Positions 38,090 through 47,174 of a DNA stretch of 64,000 nucleotides are shown here, in pieces. Made by a program: the position numbers and the translations under genes. Below the pieces are notes generated by a model that was given only the letters and a program-made list of their open reading frames with translations, was not told the DNA's origin and searched no databases. Source of the stretch: Woeseiaceae bacterium (GTDB lineage Bacteria; Pseudomonadota; Gammaproteobacteria; Steroidobacterales; Woeseiaceae); the NCBI GenBank assembly GCA_030065915.1, contig JASJCQ010000002.1, positions 124,001 to 188,000 on the forward strand. Reading direction: 5' to 3'. Each line of letters starts with the position of its first letter. Position 1 is the stretch's first letter.

Positions 38090-39105
38090 GAATACCGAAC
38101 CTCTCCGTTTCCTTCGGCGGTACTACCGAGGTGCCAGGCATTTTCCCCTGCCTCGTTCAACAAAGTTATGCTGCGGTCACTATCCTTCTCATCGACGACG
38201 ACAATCATGCCGACGCCACAGTTGAAGGTCCTGCGCATCTCAGCCGTTTCTATATTGCCGCGCTCTGCCAGCCAGTCGAATAGGTCACCCGGTACCCAGC
38301 TCTTCGTATCGACAACGGCGTCCAGACCGCCGGGGAAGACGCGTGGCAGGTTCTCTGTGATGCCTCCGCCGGTGATATGCGAGAGCCCTTTGACCGGGAC
38401 CCGTTTCATCAGCTCGAGTAACGGTTTTACGTAGATGCGCGTCGGCGCAAGCAGTTGCTGGCTGACGGGCTCTCCGCAAACGATCTCGTCGCCGGCGATT
38501 TCAATCACGCGACGGATCAGGGAAAAGCCGTTCGAATGCGGGCCACTGGAAGCAATTCCGATCAGTGCGTCACCAGGGCGGATGGCACTCCCATCGATCA
38601 TGTCGGTACGTTCTACCGCACCGACACAAAAGCCGGCGAGGTCATAGTCCCCGTCCGCGTACATATCGGGCATCTCGGCGGTCTCGCCGCCGATCAGTGC
38701 GGCGCCGGCCTGCACGCAGCCTTCTGCGATACCGCTGACGACGGCGGCGGCCACATCGACGTCGAGCCGGCCGCTGGCGAAATAGTCCAGGAAGAACAGC
38801 GGTTCTGCGCCCTGGACCAGCACGTCATTGACGCACATTGCGACGAGATCGATACCGATCGTGTCGTGCTTGTCGAGCATCTGCGCCAGTTTGAGCTTGG
38901 TGCCGACACCGTCGGTGCCGGAGACCAGCACCGGCTCGCGGTAGCGCTCGGGGGGCAGCGCGAACAGGCCGCCAAAGCCACCAATACCTGCCAGCACCTC
39001 GGGGCGCCTCGTCCGAGCAACGAGAGGTTTAATGCGCTCGACGAGCGCATTACCGGCATCGATGTCGACGCCCGCGTCCTTGTAAGTCAGATTTTTTTCG
39101 GCCAT
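38086..39105 (-). CDS. purM: Phosphoribosylformylglycinamidine cyclo-ligase (AIR synthetase)
   Basis: A 339-residue ATP-dependent AIR synthetase. Characteristic stretches are [14 protein letters not shown] at the start, [15 protein letters not shown], the ATP-binding [33 protein letters not shown] and [13 protein letters not shown]. It is divergent from the DUF2066 gene, with 48 bases between them, as in many gammaproteobacteria, where the divergent set leads to perM and hda. Confidence 0.97.
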   Translation of the reverse strand: MAEKNLTYKDAGVDIDAGNALVERIKPLVARTRRPEVLAGIGGFGGLFALPPERYREPVLVSGTDGVGTKLKLAQMLDKHDTIGIDLVAMCVNDVLVQGAEPLFFLDYFASGRLDVDVAAAVVSGIAEGCVQAGAALIGGETAEMPDMYADGDYDLAGFCVGAVERTDMIDGSAIRPGDALIGIASSGPHSNGFSLIRRVIEIAGDEIVCGEPVSQQLLAPTRIYVKPLLELMKRVPVKGLSHITGGGITENLPRVFPGGLDAVVDTKSWVPGDLFDWLAERGNIETAEMRRTFNCGVGMIVVVDEKDSDRSITLLNEAGENAWHLGSTAEGNGEVRYS

Positions 39106-39132
39106 TTGATGAGTGATCCGCTTCGAGGGCGA

Positions 39133-39138
39133 TATAAT
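39133..39138 (+). promoter_or_regulatory. Perfect -10 box for the DUF2066 operon
   Basis: A consensus tataat lies in the 48-base divergent gap upstream of the DUF2066 gene. No good -35 box is found 16-18 bases upstream; the nearest ttgatg is 21 bases away. Transcription would begin near 39145, only about nine bases before the ATG at 39154. Confidence 0.5.
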
Positions 39139-39153
39139 AGAGCTTGTCTTTGC

Positions 39154-40266
39154 ATGGGGAAACCACCGTTGCTTAAAACGGCAATTCGTACTGTACGCGC
39201 GGCGTCGCTGCGCGGCACGGCTTTGCTCGTCGCCGCGGCAATGCTGCCGACCCTCGCTTTCGCCCAGTCCCTGTACACGGCCCGGGTCGATTTCGATGCG
39301 CGGGCCGGACAGACTCGTGAGCGGGCCTACGAGGCCGCACTCCAGGTTGTCCTGTTCCGCGTCTCGGGCTCGGAGCTCAGTAGCAATCCTGAGCTGATCG
39401 CCGAAGTCTTTCCGAATCCATCGGACTATGTCATCCAGTTCCGGCCGGGTGAGGGCGATTCCTTGTGGGTCTCCTTCGATGGGGAGGCGCTCGAGAACAC
39501 GCTGCGCCGATCGGGGCAGCTGGTCTGGGGCGGCGACAGACCGCCGACACTGGTCATCATGGCGCTGGATCTCGGCACCGGGGAACGCGACCTGATCGGC
39601 GCGACCCCAGCAGAAGTAGACGATTCGCAGCAGCCTGACGCTATCGACTTCGACAGTCAGTTCCGGGATCGAATCCTGGCCGCCGCCGAGATTCGTGGCA
39701 TTCCGGTTGTGCTGCCATTACTCGATGCCGAAGACATCGCGACCTTCACCTTCGCCGATGTCTGGGGAGGTTTCGAGGAGCCCGTGCTGGCGGCAGCGCG
39801 CCGCTACGGCGTCGACTCCGTGCTCATCGGAAAACTGCGCGCGGACGATACGCGACTGGATCGCTGGACCTATTTCTTTGCCGGCGAGCAGTATTCGTGG
39901 ACCGGGGAGCCCGAGACGGTTATTGGTCTGACGGCCGATCGGCTCGCGCAGGAATATGCGATCGGCGGCGATGAGCCGCTAAGGTCTGTTGAGCTGAGCA
40001 TATCGGGTGTCACGTCCGTTGAGGACTACGGTTCTCTGCAGGTGCTGCTGAAAAAGGTGCCGGTCATCGAAGATATTCGGCTCGCGGGGGTCGACGGGGA
40101 TCGCATCGACTATCGCGTCACGGCTTACGGCGGGTCTTATCGGCTCGCGCGCGCGCTGCGTCTCGGTGGCCTGATCGAGGAAGACCGGTTCAACATTGAC
40201 GATCCGTCAACCACGCCGCGTGACCCGCGATTCACCGAGCAACTGAATTTCTTTTACAGCCCCTAG
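39154..40266 (+). CDS. DUF2066 exported protein
   Basis: A 370-residue exported protein of the DUF2066 family. The N-terminus has a signal peptide with a hydrophobic stretch ending LAFAQS (cleavage near residue 35). The mature part contains [16 protein letters not shown]-like strands and ends QLNFFYSP. The family has no established activity, but it sits beside purM and upstream of perM/hda in many gammaproteobacteria. If the -10 box at 39133 is used, the ATG at 39154 would have almost no leader, whereas a TTG at 39169 has gggga about nine bases upstream. The shorter form may therefore be the real one. The stop codon lies within the left arm of a large inverted repeat. Confidence 0.85.
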   Translation: MGKPPLLKTAIRTVRAASLRGTALLVAAAMLPTLAFAQSLYTARVDFDARAGQTRERAYEAALQVVLFRVSGSELSSNPELIAEVFPNPSDYVIQFRPGEGDSLWVSFDGEALENTLRRSGQLVWGGDRPPTLVIMALDLGTGERDLIGATPAEVDDSQQPDAIDFDSQFRDRILAAAEIRGIPVVLPLLDAEDIATFTFADVWGGFEEPVLAAARRYGVDSVLIGKLRADDTRLDRWTYFFAGEQYSWTGEPETVIGLTADRLAQEYAIGGDEPLRSVELSISGVTSVEDYGSLQVLLKKVPVIEDIRLAGVDGDRIDYRVTAYGGSYRLARALRLGGLIEEDRFNIDDPSTTPRDPRFTEQLNFFYSP

Positions 40267-40548
40267 GGAGACTCTGATGAATTCCCGTCGCCCACGTTGC
40301 GGTCAAATCGTCTGTCGCGCGACGCGTGCCGCCGGGCGTATCGAGATACGTTCAAGGCACGCAACAAGGTGACAGACGATTTGACCGCAACCCTTTTTAT
40401 AGCAATACCCTATCGTGGGCTTGCCGGGTTTCGGACGAGGCCGCGTTACTCGTCGCTCATGTACGTAAAGTACACCACGCTCCTCGTGCCTTGCCTCGTC
40501 CGAAACTCGGCAAGCGTGGGCGACGGGAATTCGTCAGAGTCTCCCTAG
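40263..40548. repeat. 286-bp nested inverted-repeat (three-way junction) element
   Basis: An outer stem pairs 40263-40296 with 40515-40548 (34 positions, one T/C difference that still allows a G-U pair in RNA). Inside are two further hairpins. One pairs 40297-40316 perfectly with 40371-40390 and contains a smaller gcgtgcc/ggcacgc stem and a cgtatc/gatacg tip. The other pairs 40420-40441 with 40493-40514 (one mismatch) and has a gtac/gtac tip. The junction is thus almost contiguous on both sides, giving a cloverleaf-like fold. The element spans exactly from the DUF2066 stop codon to the base before the pgsA-like ATG. No transposase is present. Confidence 0.92.
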
Positions 40549-41097
40549 ATGAACGCACTTCGCTGGCTGCCAAACGCAATCTCCATTCTGCGTATCCTGC
40601 TGATCCTGCCCATCCTCGAGCTGATTCTGCGAGGCAACTATCACGTTGCGCTGTTGCTGTTCTTTTTCGCCGGTTTTTCCGATGGCCTCGATGGCTATCT
40701 CGCGGTGCGCTTCAACTGGCAATCCAGGCTAGGCGCGTTGCTGGACCCGGTGGCTGACAAATTGCTCGTCGCCGGGATGTTCATCACGCTCGCGCACATC
40801 GAGCTGATCCCGGTCTGGCTGGCGGCGGTGGTCATCACGCGCGACGTCGTCATTGTCTGCGGCGCGCTGGCGTATAATTTTCTGGTCAAGCCGGTACCCG
40901 GTGAGCCGACGAAGGTCAGCAAGCTGAATACGGCGCTTGAGCTGATTTTCCTGATGCTTGTGTTGAGCAGTTCAGCCTACGGCTGGCCCGACGACATCGC
41001 GCTGCTGGTTCTTGGCGCAAGTATCCTCGTTACCGTCGTGATTAGCGGTACCGATTACGTTTTGTCCTGGTCGAAGAGAGCGAGAGAGGGGATCTGA
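40549..41097 (+). CDS. CDP-alcohol phosphatidyltransferase, PgsA-like
   Basis: A 182-residue membrane enzyme of the CDP-alcohol phosphatidyltransferase family, probably making phosphatidylglycerophosphate or a related phospholipid. The signature appears as SDGLDGYLAVRF followed by GALLDPVADKLL, giving the four aspartates of the D-x2-D-G-x2-A ... G-x3-D-x3-D motif. The arginine normally after the alanine is valine here, with an arginine one position later. About five membrane helices are predicted. The N-terminus MNALRWLPNAISILRILL is typical, so the ATG at 40549 is secure, yet the bases before it are ctccctag, the complement of a Shine-Dalgarno. Confidence 0.9.
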   Translation: MNALRWLPNAISILRILLILPILELILRGNYHVALLLFFFAGFSDGLDGYLAVRFNWQSRLGALLDPVADKLLVAGMFITLAHIELIPVWLAAVVITRDVVIVCGALAYNFLVKPVPGEPTKVSKLNTALELIFLMLVLSSSAYGWPDDIALLVLGASILVTVVISGTDYVLSWSKRAREGI

Positions 41098-41099
41098 GC

Positions 41100-42185
41100 A
41101 TGCAGGGTGACTTAAGAATCAACTGGCTCATTGCCATTACGCTGGTCGGATGGGTGATGTACCTGCTCGCGCCGGTCCTGACTCCTTTCGTTGCCGCGGC
41201 GTTGCTGGCTTACATCGGGGATCCGCTGGCAGATCGACTTGAGGCGATGCGACTGCCCCGGACCGTAGCGGTGGTTCTCGTTTTCCTGCTTACGTTCGTT
41301 TTCATCGCGTTACTGGTCTTGCTGCTCGGGCCGCTGATTCGAACACAGATCAATGCGCTGCTGGAGGCGTTGCCGCAGATTGCAGCGCAGGCAGAACAGG
41401 TCTGGCTGCCTCGAATCGCCGCGTTGCTGAATATTGAACCCGGGACCGATGTCGGCATCGGCCCATTCCTCGCCAAGTACAGCGACATGGCCGGCAGTTG
41501 GGGCGGCAAGCTGCTCATGTCGGTTAGCAAGTCGGGTGGTGCGGTTGCGGCCGCCGTCATCAGCCTGTTCCTGATCCCGGTGTTGACGTTTTACCTGTTG
41601 CGCGACTGGGATTCGGTAATGGCGCATTTCGCCGCGATTATCCCGGAGAGCCAGCAGGACACCGTGTTGAAACTGGCTCGGGAAACGGATGACGTTCTCG
41701 GCGCATTCCTGCGCGGCCAGTTGCTCGTCATGTTCGCGCTGGCAACCATTTACTCGATCGGGCTGAGTATCGTCGGCGTCAAGTTCGCGCTCGCGATCGG
41801 TGTCGTCGCGGGGATAGTCAGTTTCGTGCCTTACCTTGGCCTGGTATTTGGCATCGGCCTGGCCGCGCTGACGGTCATCCCCGAACCCAATGCACTGATC
41901 ATGCTCGGTGGCGTTGTGCTCGTGTTCGTGGTCGCCCAGATGCTCGAGGGCACGCTGTTGACGCCCAAGCTCGTGGGTGACCAGATCGGTCTGCACCCGG
42001 TCATTGTCATCTTCGCCATTGCGGCTGGAGGCCAGCTGTTCGGCTTCTTCGGCATCCTGCTGGCGCTGCCGGCGGCAGCGGTCCTGTCTGTGCTCGTACG
42101 GTTCGCGTTCGAGCGCTACCTCAAAGAGCACCCTGAAGCTCGTGAGGAACTCGAGAGCGAACTCCAGGGTGACAACGGGAACTAG
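41100..42185 (+). CDS. AI-2E family transporter, PerM-like
   Basis: A 361-residue membrane protein of the AI-2E exporter/PerM family with about eight hydrophobic helices. It begins INWLIAITLVGWVMYLLAPV and has the family stretches LIPVLTFYLLRDWD, FLRGQLLVMFALATIYSIGL, SFVPYLGLVFG and LEGTLLTPKLVGDQIGLHPV. Proposed substrates in the family include autoinducer 2 and ions; none can be chosen here. The ATG lies two bases after the pgsA-like stop. The perM-hda order is conserved in gammaproteobacteria. Confidence 0.92.
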   Translation: MQGDLRINWLIAITLVGWVMYLLAPVLTPFVAAALLAYIGDPLADRLEAMRLPRTVAVVLVFLLTFVFIALLVLLLGPLIRTQINALLEALPQIAAQAEQVWLPRIAALLNIEPGTDVGIGPFLAKYSDMAGSWGGKLLMSVSKSGGAVAAAVISLFLIPVLTFYLLRDWDSVMAHFAAIIPESQQDTVLKLARETDDVLGAFLRGQLLVMFALATIYSIGLSIVGVKFALAIGVVAGIVSFVPYLGLVFGIGLAALTVIPEPNALIMLGGVVLVFVVAQMLEGTLLTPKLVGDQIGLHPVIVIFAIAAGGQLFGFFGILLALPAAAVLSVLVRFAFERYLKEHPEAREELESELQGDNGN

Positions 42186-42326
42186 CAGCATGTTGAAAAA
42201 GCCCCAGCCGGCCCGACCCGGCATTGGTTTCCGGCTCAGAATGCTCATTTACTTACGTGTGCACTGCGCTTCTTCGCCGAAAACAGCCTTGTCTCGCGCT
42301 CGCCTGAGGCTTTTTCAACTTGCTGC
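42185..42326. repeat. Palindromic-ended intergenic element between perM and hda
   Basis: A 142-base element with 19-base terminal inverted repeats (42185-42203 and 42308-42326). Each is made of gcagca, one mismatched base and gttgaaaaagcc or its complement. The interior is not obviously self-complementary. The arms resemble REP or MITE ends (gttgaaaaagcc ... ggctttttcaac). It fills almost the whole perM-hda gap, ending 10 bases before the hda start codon, and could also act as a weak hairpin terminator. Confidence 0.8.
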
Positions 42327-42336
42327 CGGGTGACCG

Positions 42337-43029
42337 ATGAGTCAGCTTGCTCTGCCGATACGGCTGTCGGATCACGCCGTATTCGAGAACTTCTATCCGG
42401 CCGGCAACGAGCAGTTGGTGAATTATCTCGAGAGCATGGCTTCCGGAGATTCACACGGCGGGTGCTGGGTCGCCGGCATTTCTGCCACCGGAAAGACTCA
42501 TCTCCTGCAGGCGACCTGCGAGCGTGCCGGCGATGACGCGGTCTACCTGCCTGCTACGTTGCTGTCGGACGCTGGTGTCGGTCTGCTTGAGGGGCTCGAG
42601 AACCGGCACATCGTTGCGATCGACGACATCGACGACTTACTCGCTGAGCCTCGGTGGGAGAAGCCCTTTTTCGCACTCTACAACCGGCTCCAGGAAGCAG
42701 GCGCCAACCTTGTCGTCTCGGCCAGGACCATACCACGTGCGTTGTCTGTCGACTGTCCAGACCTGCTGCCGGATCTGGTCAGCCGCCTGTCACAGCTCCC
42801 AACGTTCTCCATCCAGCCGCTCTCTGACGAAGACCGCAAGAAGGCGCTGCAGATTCGCGCCTCGAACCGCGGTCTCGAACTGCCGGATGAGACGGCACAC
42901 TATCTTGTCACCCGCTTACGCAGGGATATGGGCAGCCTTTACGACTTGCTCGATACGCTCGACCAGGAGGCTTTGCGCGCCCAGCGGCGCCTGACTGTGC
43001 CCTTCGTCAAGGATGTCCTGTCGAACTAG
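42337..43029 (+). CDS. hda: DnaA regulatory inactivator Hda
   Basis: A 230-residue AAA+ protein homologous to DnaA domain III that, with the beta clamp, triggers ATP hydrolysis on DnaA after initiation. The N-terminal MSQLALPIRL contains the QL-x-LP clamp-binding motif at residues 3-7. Walker A is GISATGKTHLLQA, Walker B is IVAIDDIDDLL, and sensor II lies near LRRDMGSLYDLLDTLD. The length matches other Hda proteins. Confidence 0.96.
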   Translation: MSQLALPIRLSDHAVFENFYPAGNEQLVNYLESMASGDSHGGCWVAGISATGKTHLLQATCERAGDDAVYLPATLLSDAGVGLLEGLENRHIVAIDDIDDLLAEPRWEKPFFALYNRLQEAGANLVVSARTIPRALSVDCPDLLPDLVSRLSQLPTFSIQPLSDEDRKKALQIRASNRGLELPDETAHYLVTRLRRDMGSLYDLLDTLDQEALRAQRRLTVPFVKDVLSN

Positions 43030-43048
43030 CGCCGCTCCGGCAGTCTGT

Positions 43049-43642
43049 CTATCCGGCCATTCGCAGCGCGATGCCCGCAACGCGCTTGCCCAGTGCCCGC
43101 GCCAGCGCTTGCTCGTCGCCAGACAGTGAATCGTCTTCCCGGTTCCACGATACGTGCGAGGCGCCATACGGTGTGCCGCCGGTTTTGGTCCCCGACAGCT
43201 CCGGATTCGAATAGGGCAGACCGGTGATGAGCATGCCGTGATGCAACAGCGGAATCGCCATGGACAACAGCGTCGACTCCTGGCCGCCGTGAAGTGACGA
43301 TGTCGATGTGAACAGTCCCGCCGGCTTCCCGGTCAGGCTGCCGGCGAACCATTCCGTCGTCGTCCCGTCGAGGAAGTACTTCACCGGTGCGGCCATGTTG
43401 CCGAAGTGAGTCGGGCTGCCGAGAATGAGGCCGGCGCATTCCTTGAGGTCCGAGTTGCTGGCGTATGGAGGACCCGAATCCGGCACGGGGTCCTCGGTCG
43501 CTTCTGCCACAGACGATACAGCAGGCAATGTCCTGAGCCGGGCGGCCGCACCCGGCACGGTATCAACGCCGGCGGCGACCTCACGAGCCAGCGCCTCGGT
43601 GGAGCCGTTCCGCGAAAAATAAACCACCAGGATGTCGGTCAT
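43049..43642 (-). CDS. wrbA: NAD(P)H:quinone oxidoreductase WrbA
   Basis: A 197-residue flavodoxin-like quinone reductase. The FMN phosphate loop is YFSRNGSTEALA, and the isoalloxazine-binding segment is LGSPTHFGNMAAPVKYFLD. TSTSSLHGGQESTLLSM and SGTKTGGTPYGASHV are typical of WrbA. Its start overlaps the arsC stop by four bases, so the two are co-transcribed, an arrangement also seen in Pseudomonas-type genomes. Confidence 0.95.
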   Translation of the reverse strand: MTDILVVYFSRNGSTEALAREVAAGVDTVPGAAARLRTLPAVSSVAEATEDPVPDSGPPYASNSDLKECAGLILGSPTHFGNMAAPVKYFLDGTTTEWFAGSLTGKPAGLFTSTSSLHGGQESTLLSMAIPLLHHGMLITGLPYSNPELSGTKTGGTPYGASHVSWNREDDSLSGDEQALARALGKRVAGIALRMAG

Positions 43643-43995
43643 GATGCCAGAAGCTCCAACACGTTCTCCGGCGGGCGTCCGATGACGGCCCGGCCATCGT
43701 CCGAGACGACGATTGGGCGCTCGAGGACGCCGATGTGTGAAGACAGCCAGGCCGCCATGCCTGCATCATCGTCCGTCTGTGGCAGGTCGTCGGCTTCCCG
43801 GTACTCCGCTTCCTTCAGCCGAAGCATGCCTTTCAGCGGAATGCCCAGTTTCTCCCGCAATGCGAGAATCTCGTCCGCGGACGGCGGCGTTTTCAGGTAC
43901 TCGACTATGTCGGGTTCATGTCCGTGCTCGCGAATAATCTCCAATGTTTTCCGAGACTTGGAGCATCTGGGGTTGTGGTAGATCGTTATGCTCAT
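43639..43995 (-). CDS. arsC: Arsenate reductase, ArsC glutaredoxin-dependent family
   Basis: A 118-residue ArsC-family thioredoxin-fold protein. The catalytic cysteine lies in YHNPRCSKSRKTL at residue 11. Later motifs are VEYLKTPPS, LIRxxE-like RLKEAEYRE and RPIVV, with the arginine that binds arsenate. The family includes true arsenate reductases and YffB-like proteins of unclear role; the catalytic residues here favour a reductase. The ATG at 43995 is chosen because the frame upstream is antisense to the next gene. No arsR or arsB is nearby. Confidence 0.92.
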   Translation of the reverse strand: MSITIYHNPRCSKSRKTLEIIREHGHEPDIVEYLKTPPSADEILALREKLGIPLKGMLRLKEAEYREADDLPQTDDDAGMAAWLSSHIGVLERPIVVSDDGRAVIGRPPENVLELLAS

Positions 43996-44128
43996 GGTAA
44001 TGAAGCGTATCTCCGGTGAATTCTGGTGAGTCGGATCAGGTAGTTTGGCGAGTGCAACCACCGGCCGGGCTTGACGAAGTCTCTGGTTCTTTGTAGCGTG
44101 TTTCCGCTCCGCCCTTATAAGAATAACA

Positions 44129-44446
44129 ATGCCAACGCTCAGGTCCACCGCCGCAATCCTGCTGTTCGCCATCGCGATTCTCGCGATCGTGTCCGCTTGC
44201 GAGACGGCGCCGCCCGTGCAGGAAATGAGTGATGCTCGCCAGGCAATCGCCGTCGCGCGGGAAGCAGGCGCCGCAGAATCGGCGTCGGAGGAACTCAAGG
44301 CGGCGGAAGAGTTCCTGCGCAGTGCTCAGCAGAGACTCAACGACCGCGATTATCACGAGGCGCGCCGCGCCGCGATGGATGCCAAGCTCAAGGCGCAGAG
44401 CGCGTTGCGACTGGCCGAGTCGGATCGCGAGAGACGTCCAGAGTAA
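44129..44446 (+). CDS. DUF4398-type small lipoprotein
   Basis: A 105-residue exported protein. The N-terminal hydrophobic segment (about 5-22) ends at a lipobox-like VSAC, giving a predicted lipoprotein with Cys24 lipidated. The rest is a charged helical repeat: DARQAIAVAREAGA, LKAAEEFLRSAQQRLN and YHEARRAAMDAKLKAQSALRLAE, the pattern of DUF4398 domains found near OmpA-like proteins. No OmpA partner adjoins it. Its stop codon is immediately followed by the GTG of the acylphosphatase gene. Confidence 0.8.
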   Translation: MPTLRSTAAILLFAIAILAIVSACETAPPVQEMSDARQAIAVAREAGAAESASEELKAAEEFLRSAQQRLNDRDYHEARRAAMDAKLKAQSALRLAESDRERRPE

Positions 44447-44719
44447 GTGGCACGCGCCGCGCGACGTTTCATCATCGAGGGCCGCGTACAGGGCGTCTTC
44501 TTCAGAGACAGCACGCGCCGTTTTGCGGAACCGCTGGGTATATGCGGCCACGCCATTAACCTGCCGGACGGCAACGTGGAGGTCCGTGCGTGCGGTGAGG
44601 CCGATGCCATCGCGATGTTGAGGGGCTGGCTGGCCGACGGGCCACCACTGGCCGACGTGTCCGGAGTCAGTGAACAGACGATAGAGCCGTTCGAGTCTGG
44701 CGGCTTCAGGACCGGCTAG
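44447..44719 (+). CDS. acyP: Acylphosphatase
   Basis: A 90-residue acylphosphatase that hydrolyses acyl phosphates. The active-site loop is EGRVQGVFFRDSTRRFA, with the catalytic arginine in FFRD and conserved GxVQGV. The catalytic asparagine is in the segment AINLPDGNVEV. The GTG start directly follows the stop codon of the preceding lipoprotein gene, so translation is coupled. It is convergent with the lytic transglycosylase. Confidence 0.95.
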   Translation: MARAARRFIIEGRVQGVFFRDSTRRFAEPLGICGHAINLPDGNVEVRACGEADAIAMLRGWLADGPPLADVSGVSEQTIEPFESGGFRTG

Positions 44720-44732
44720 CGCGCTGCCGGCT

Positions 44733-45287
44733 TCAGGCCTTGAACCACTTGCGGGTGAGTCGGTCGATGACCTTGTTCGGGTACTTACGCTTGCCCAGCG
44801 AACCGTTGTAGCGTCCCAGCGCACGGCGCAGGTCTCCGCTTTCCTTGTCCAGGTAGTGCTTTAGTATCGTGCAGCCGTAACGCAGGTTGGTGTGTACATG
44901 CAACAGGTTGTCGTTCGGTCGGCCTATCTCGTCCAGCCAGAATGGCATGATCTGCATCAGTCCGATTGCGCCCGCGACCGAAATCGCGTAGCGATCGAAG
45001 TTGCTTTCCACGTCGATAACCGCGAGGACGAGTTCGGGCGGGAGACCGGCACGGTTCGCCTCCTTGTGCACGAGCATCAGTAGTTCGATTCGCTCGTCGT
45101 GGTCCTTGAGCTGGCGCGCGAGCCGGGCGGACATGTCTGCCAGCCAGACTTCGGCATCGAAGCGGTCCTCGAAGCTGTCCGCGGCGCTCGCCGCCTCACG
45201 CAGCTTCTCTCGCAGCTCCGCATCCGGATGCTCGGCAGCCACGCCGGTGAAAGCGAATAACAGCATCAATGTCAGTAGCTTGCGCAT
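44733..45287 (-). CDS. Lytic transglycosylase, SLT domain
   Basis: A 184-residue exported SLT-type lytic murein transglycosylase. A signal peptide occupies residues 1-18 (LLFAFTGVAA). The catalytic glutamate is in VIDVESNFDRYAIS, followed by AGAIGLMQIMPFW and NLRYGCTILKHYLD, the standard motif set. It cleaves peptidoglycan to 1,6-anhydromuramyl products in the periplasm. The final segment ALGRYNGSLGKRKYPNKV is the conserved YNG region. It lies 40 bases downstream of proS on the same strand. Confidence 0.94.
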   Translation of the reverse strand: MRKLLTLMLLFAFTGVAAEHPDAELREKLREAASAADSFEDRFDAEVWLADMSARLARQLKDHDERIELLMLVHKEANRAGLPPELVLAVIDVESNFDRYAISVAGAIGLMQIMPFWLDEIGRPNDNLLHVHTNLRYGCTILKHYLDKESGDLRRALGRYNGSLGKRKYPNKVIDRLTRKWFKA

Positions 45288-45327
45288 GTTTCCTTATGAC
45301 AGTCCGTCCGCCTGGATGCCCAAAAAG

Positions 45328-47034
45328 TCAGCTTATTCGGGAACCGTTGAGTTTTTTGAGAGCGTCTTCACGTTTCAGGGTTGCCGATTCCGAGTCCCGG
45401 CGGTGACGATACTCCAGTTCATCGTTCTTCAGGTTTCGATCGCTGACGACGAGCCTGTGCGGGATCCCGAGCAGCTCGCAGTCAGCGAACTTGAAGCCCG
45501 GTCTGGCATCCCGGTCATCCAGCAGGACCTCGTAGCCCATGTTCGTCAGTTCCCGGTACAGGGACTCGGCAGCTTCGCGCACCGCGTCCGACTTGTGCAT
45601 GTTGATCGGAACGATGGATACGTCGAAAGGCGTCAGCGCATCCGGCCAGATGATGCCGTTCTCGTCATGGTTCTGTTCGATCGCAGCGCCTACGATGCGC
45701 GTTATTCCGATGCCGTAGCAGCCCATCTGCATCACGCGCTCTTTACCGTCCGCATCGAGGACCTTCGCACCCATCGCCTGGCTGTACTTGTCACCCAGCT
45801 GGAATATGTGGCCGACCTCGATACCGCGCGCGATCTGTAACGTTCCTCCACCACCGGGCGTCGGATCGCCTTCGACGACGTTGCGCAGGTCGACGGTGTC
45901 TGGTGCAGGCAGATCGCGGCCGAAATTGACGCCCGTGTGGTGCTTGTCCTTCTCGTTGGCGCCGACAACGAAGTCGGACATCGTCGCCGTCGCATGGTCG
46001 AAGAACACCGGAATAGCGAGGCCGACGGGCCCGGCGAACCCGGGCTCGGAACCCGTGGCTTTAAACACGGTGCCGGGATCGGCCATGTTGAGCGGCGAGG
46101 CAACGCCGTCGAGCTTCTGCGCCTTGACGGCATTGAGCTCGTGGTCACCGCGTAACACCAGTGCAACGGGGCCGTCATCGCCGTCTACGATCAGAGTCTT
46201 CAGCGTCTGGTCGGATCGCACGCCCAGGAGTTCCGCCAGGGCCTCAATCGTCTTGACGCCCGGCGTGTCGATCGTTTGCATCTCTTGTGCAGGCGCGGCC
46301 GGCTCGCCTTCCGGTTCCGGCGTCGCCGCCATTTCAACATTCGACGCATAGTCGTCAGCGTCGCAGTAGGCGATCGCATCCTCGCCGGAGTCTGCCAGTA
46401 CATGAAACTCCTGGGAACGGTTGCCGCCGATCTCGCCGCTATCGGCAATGACGACGCGGAATTTCAATCCCAAGCGCTCGAAGATCCGTACGTATGCATC
46501 GTACATTTTCTCATATGAGCTGATGACGCCGTCCTCATCGAGATCGAACGAGTACGCATCTTTCATGATGAACTCGCGCGAGCGCATCACACCGAATCGA
46601 GGCCGGATCTCGTCACGGAACTTGGTCTGAATCTGGTAGTAGTTTACCGGTAGCTGCTTGTAGCTCCTGAGCTCCTTGCGGGCGATGTCTGTAATGACTT
46701 CCTCGTGTGTCGGGCCAAAACAGAACTCGCGCTCGTGCCGGTCCGACATCCGCAGCAACAGCGGGCCGTACTGATCCCAGCGACCCGACTCCTGCCACAG
46801 TTCAGCCGGCTGCACGGCGGGCATCAGCAGTTCCAGCGCACCGGCGCGATTCATCTCCTCGCGCACAATGGCCTCGACTTTGCGCAGCACGCGGACACCG
46901 ATCGGCATCCACGTGAACAGCCCGGACGCGAGCCGCTTGATGAGGCCCGCGCGGAGCATCAGCTGGTGGCTGACGATTTCCGCTTCGGAAGGGACTTCCT
47001 TGAGCGTATTCAACGCGAATTCCGAATGGCGCAT
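45328..47034 (-). CDS. proS: Prolyl-tRNA synthetase
   Basis: A 568-residue class II synthetase of the bacterial type. Motif 1 and 2 regions are seen as [23 protein letters not shown] and [23 protein letters not shown] YbaK-like editing domain is inserted at about 225-385. Motif 3 lies in [17 protein letters not shown] and the anticodon-binding domain is C-terminal. The ATG at 47034 ([15 protein letters not shown]) gives the usual N-terminus. Confidence 0.97.
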   Translation of the reverse strand: MRHSEFALNTLKEVPSEAEIVSHQLMLRAGLIKRLASGLFTWMPIGVRVLRKVEAIVREEMNRAGALELLMPAVQPAELWQESGRWDQYGPLLLRMSDRHEREFCFGPTHEEVITDIARKELRSYKQLPVNYYQIQTKFRDEIRPRFGVMRSREFIMKDAYSFDLDEDGVISSYEKMYDAYVRIFERLGLKFRVVIADSGEIGGNRSQEFHVLADSGEDAIAYCDADDYASNVEMAATPEPEGEPAAPAQEMQTIDTPGVKTIEALAELLGVRSDQTLKTLIVDGDDGPVALVLRGDHELNAVKAQKLDGVASPLNMADPGTVFKATGSEPGFAGPVGLAIPVFFDHATATMSDFVVGANEKDKHHTGVNFGRDLPAPDTVDLRNVVEGDPTPGGGGTLQIARGIEVGHIFQLGDKYSQAMGAKVLDADGKERVMQMGCYGIGITRIVGAAIEQNHDENGIIWPDALTPFDVSIVPINMHKSDAVREAAESLYRELTNMGYEVLLDDRDARPGFKFADCELLGIPHRLVVSDRNLKNDELEYRHRRDSESATLKREDALKKLNGSRIS

Positions 47035-47174
47035 GGTTTGGCTTACCTGGTCAGAACGCGCGCATTCTAACGTGAAAATCACACACTGGCCGCAGTTTCG
47101 CCGCCGAATCTATTGACTGACCGATCAAAGCCCGTCATTTTCCCGGCTCCGCATTGTGAACAGCGTGGTTACCT

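Noticed and set aside
38455-39153. N-terminal extension of the DUF2066 protein
   Set aside because: It is antisense to purM; the signal peptide after 39154 marks the real N-terminus.
40297-40548. Possible small gene inside the foldback (83 codons)
   Set aside because: The frame is made of the inverted-repeat arms and has no independent ribosome-binding site or recognisable protein sequence.
47035-47174. Promoter and operator candidates between proS and the Psd-like gene
   Set aside because: The 140-base divergent gap must hold promoters, but no -35/-10 pair stands out enough to report.
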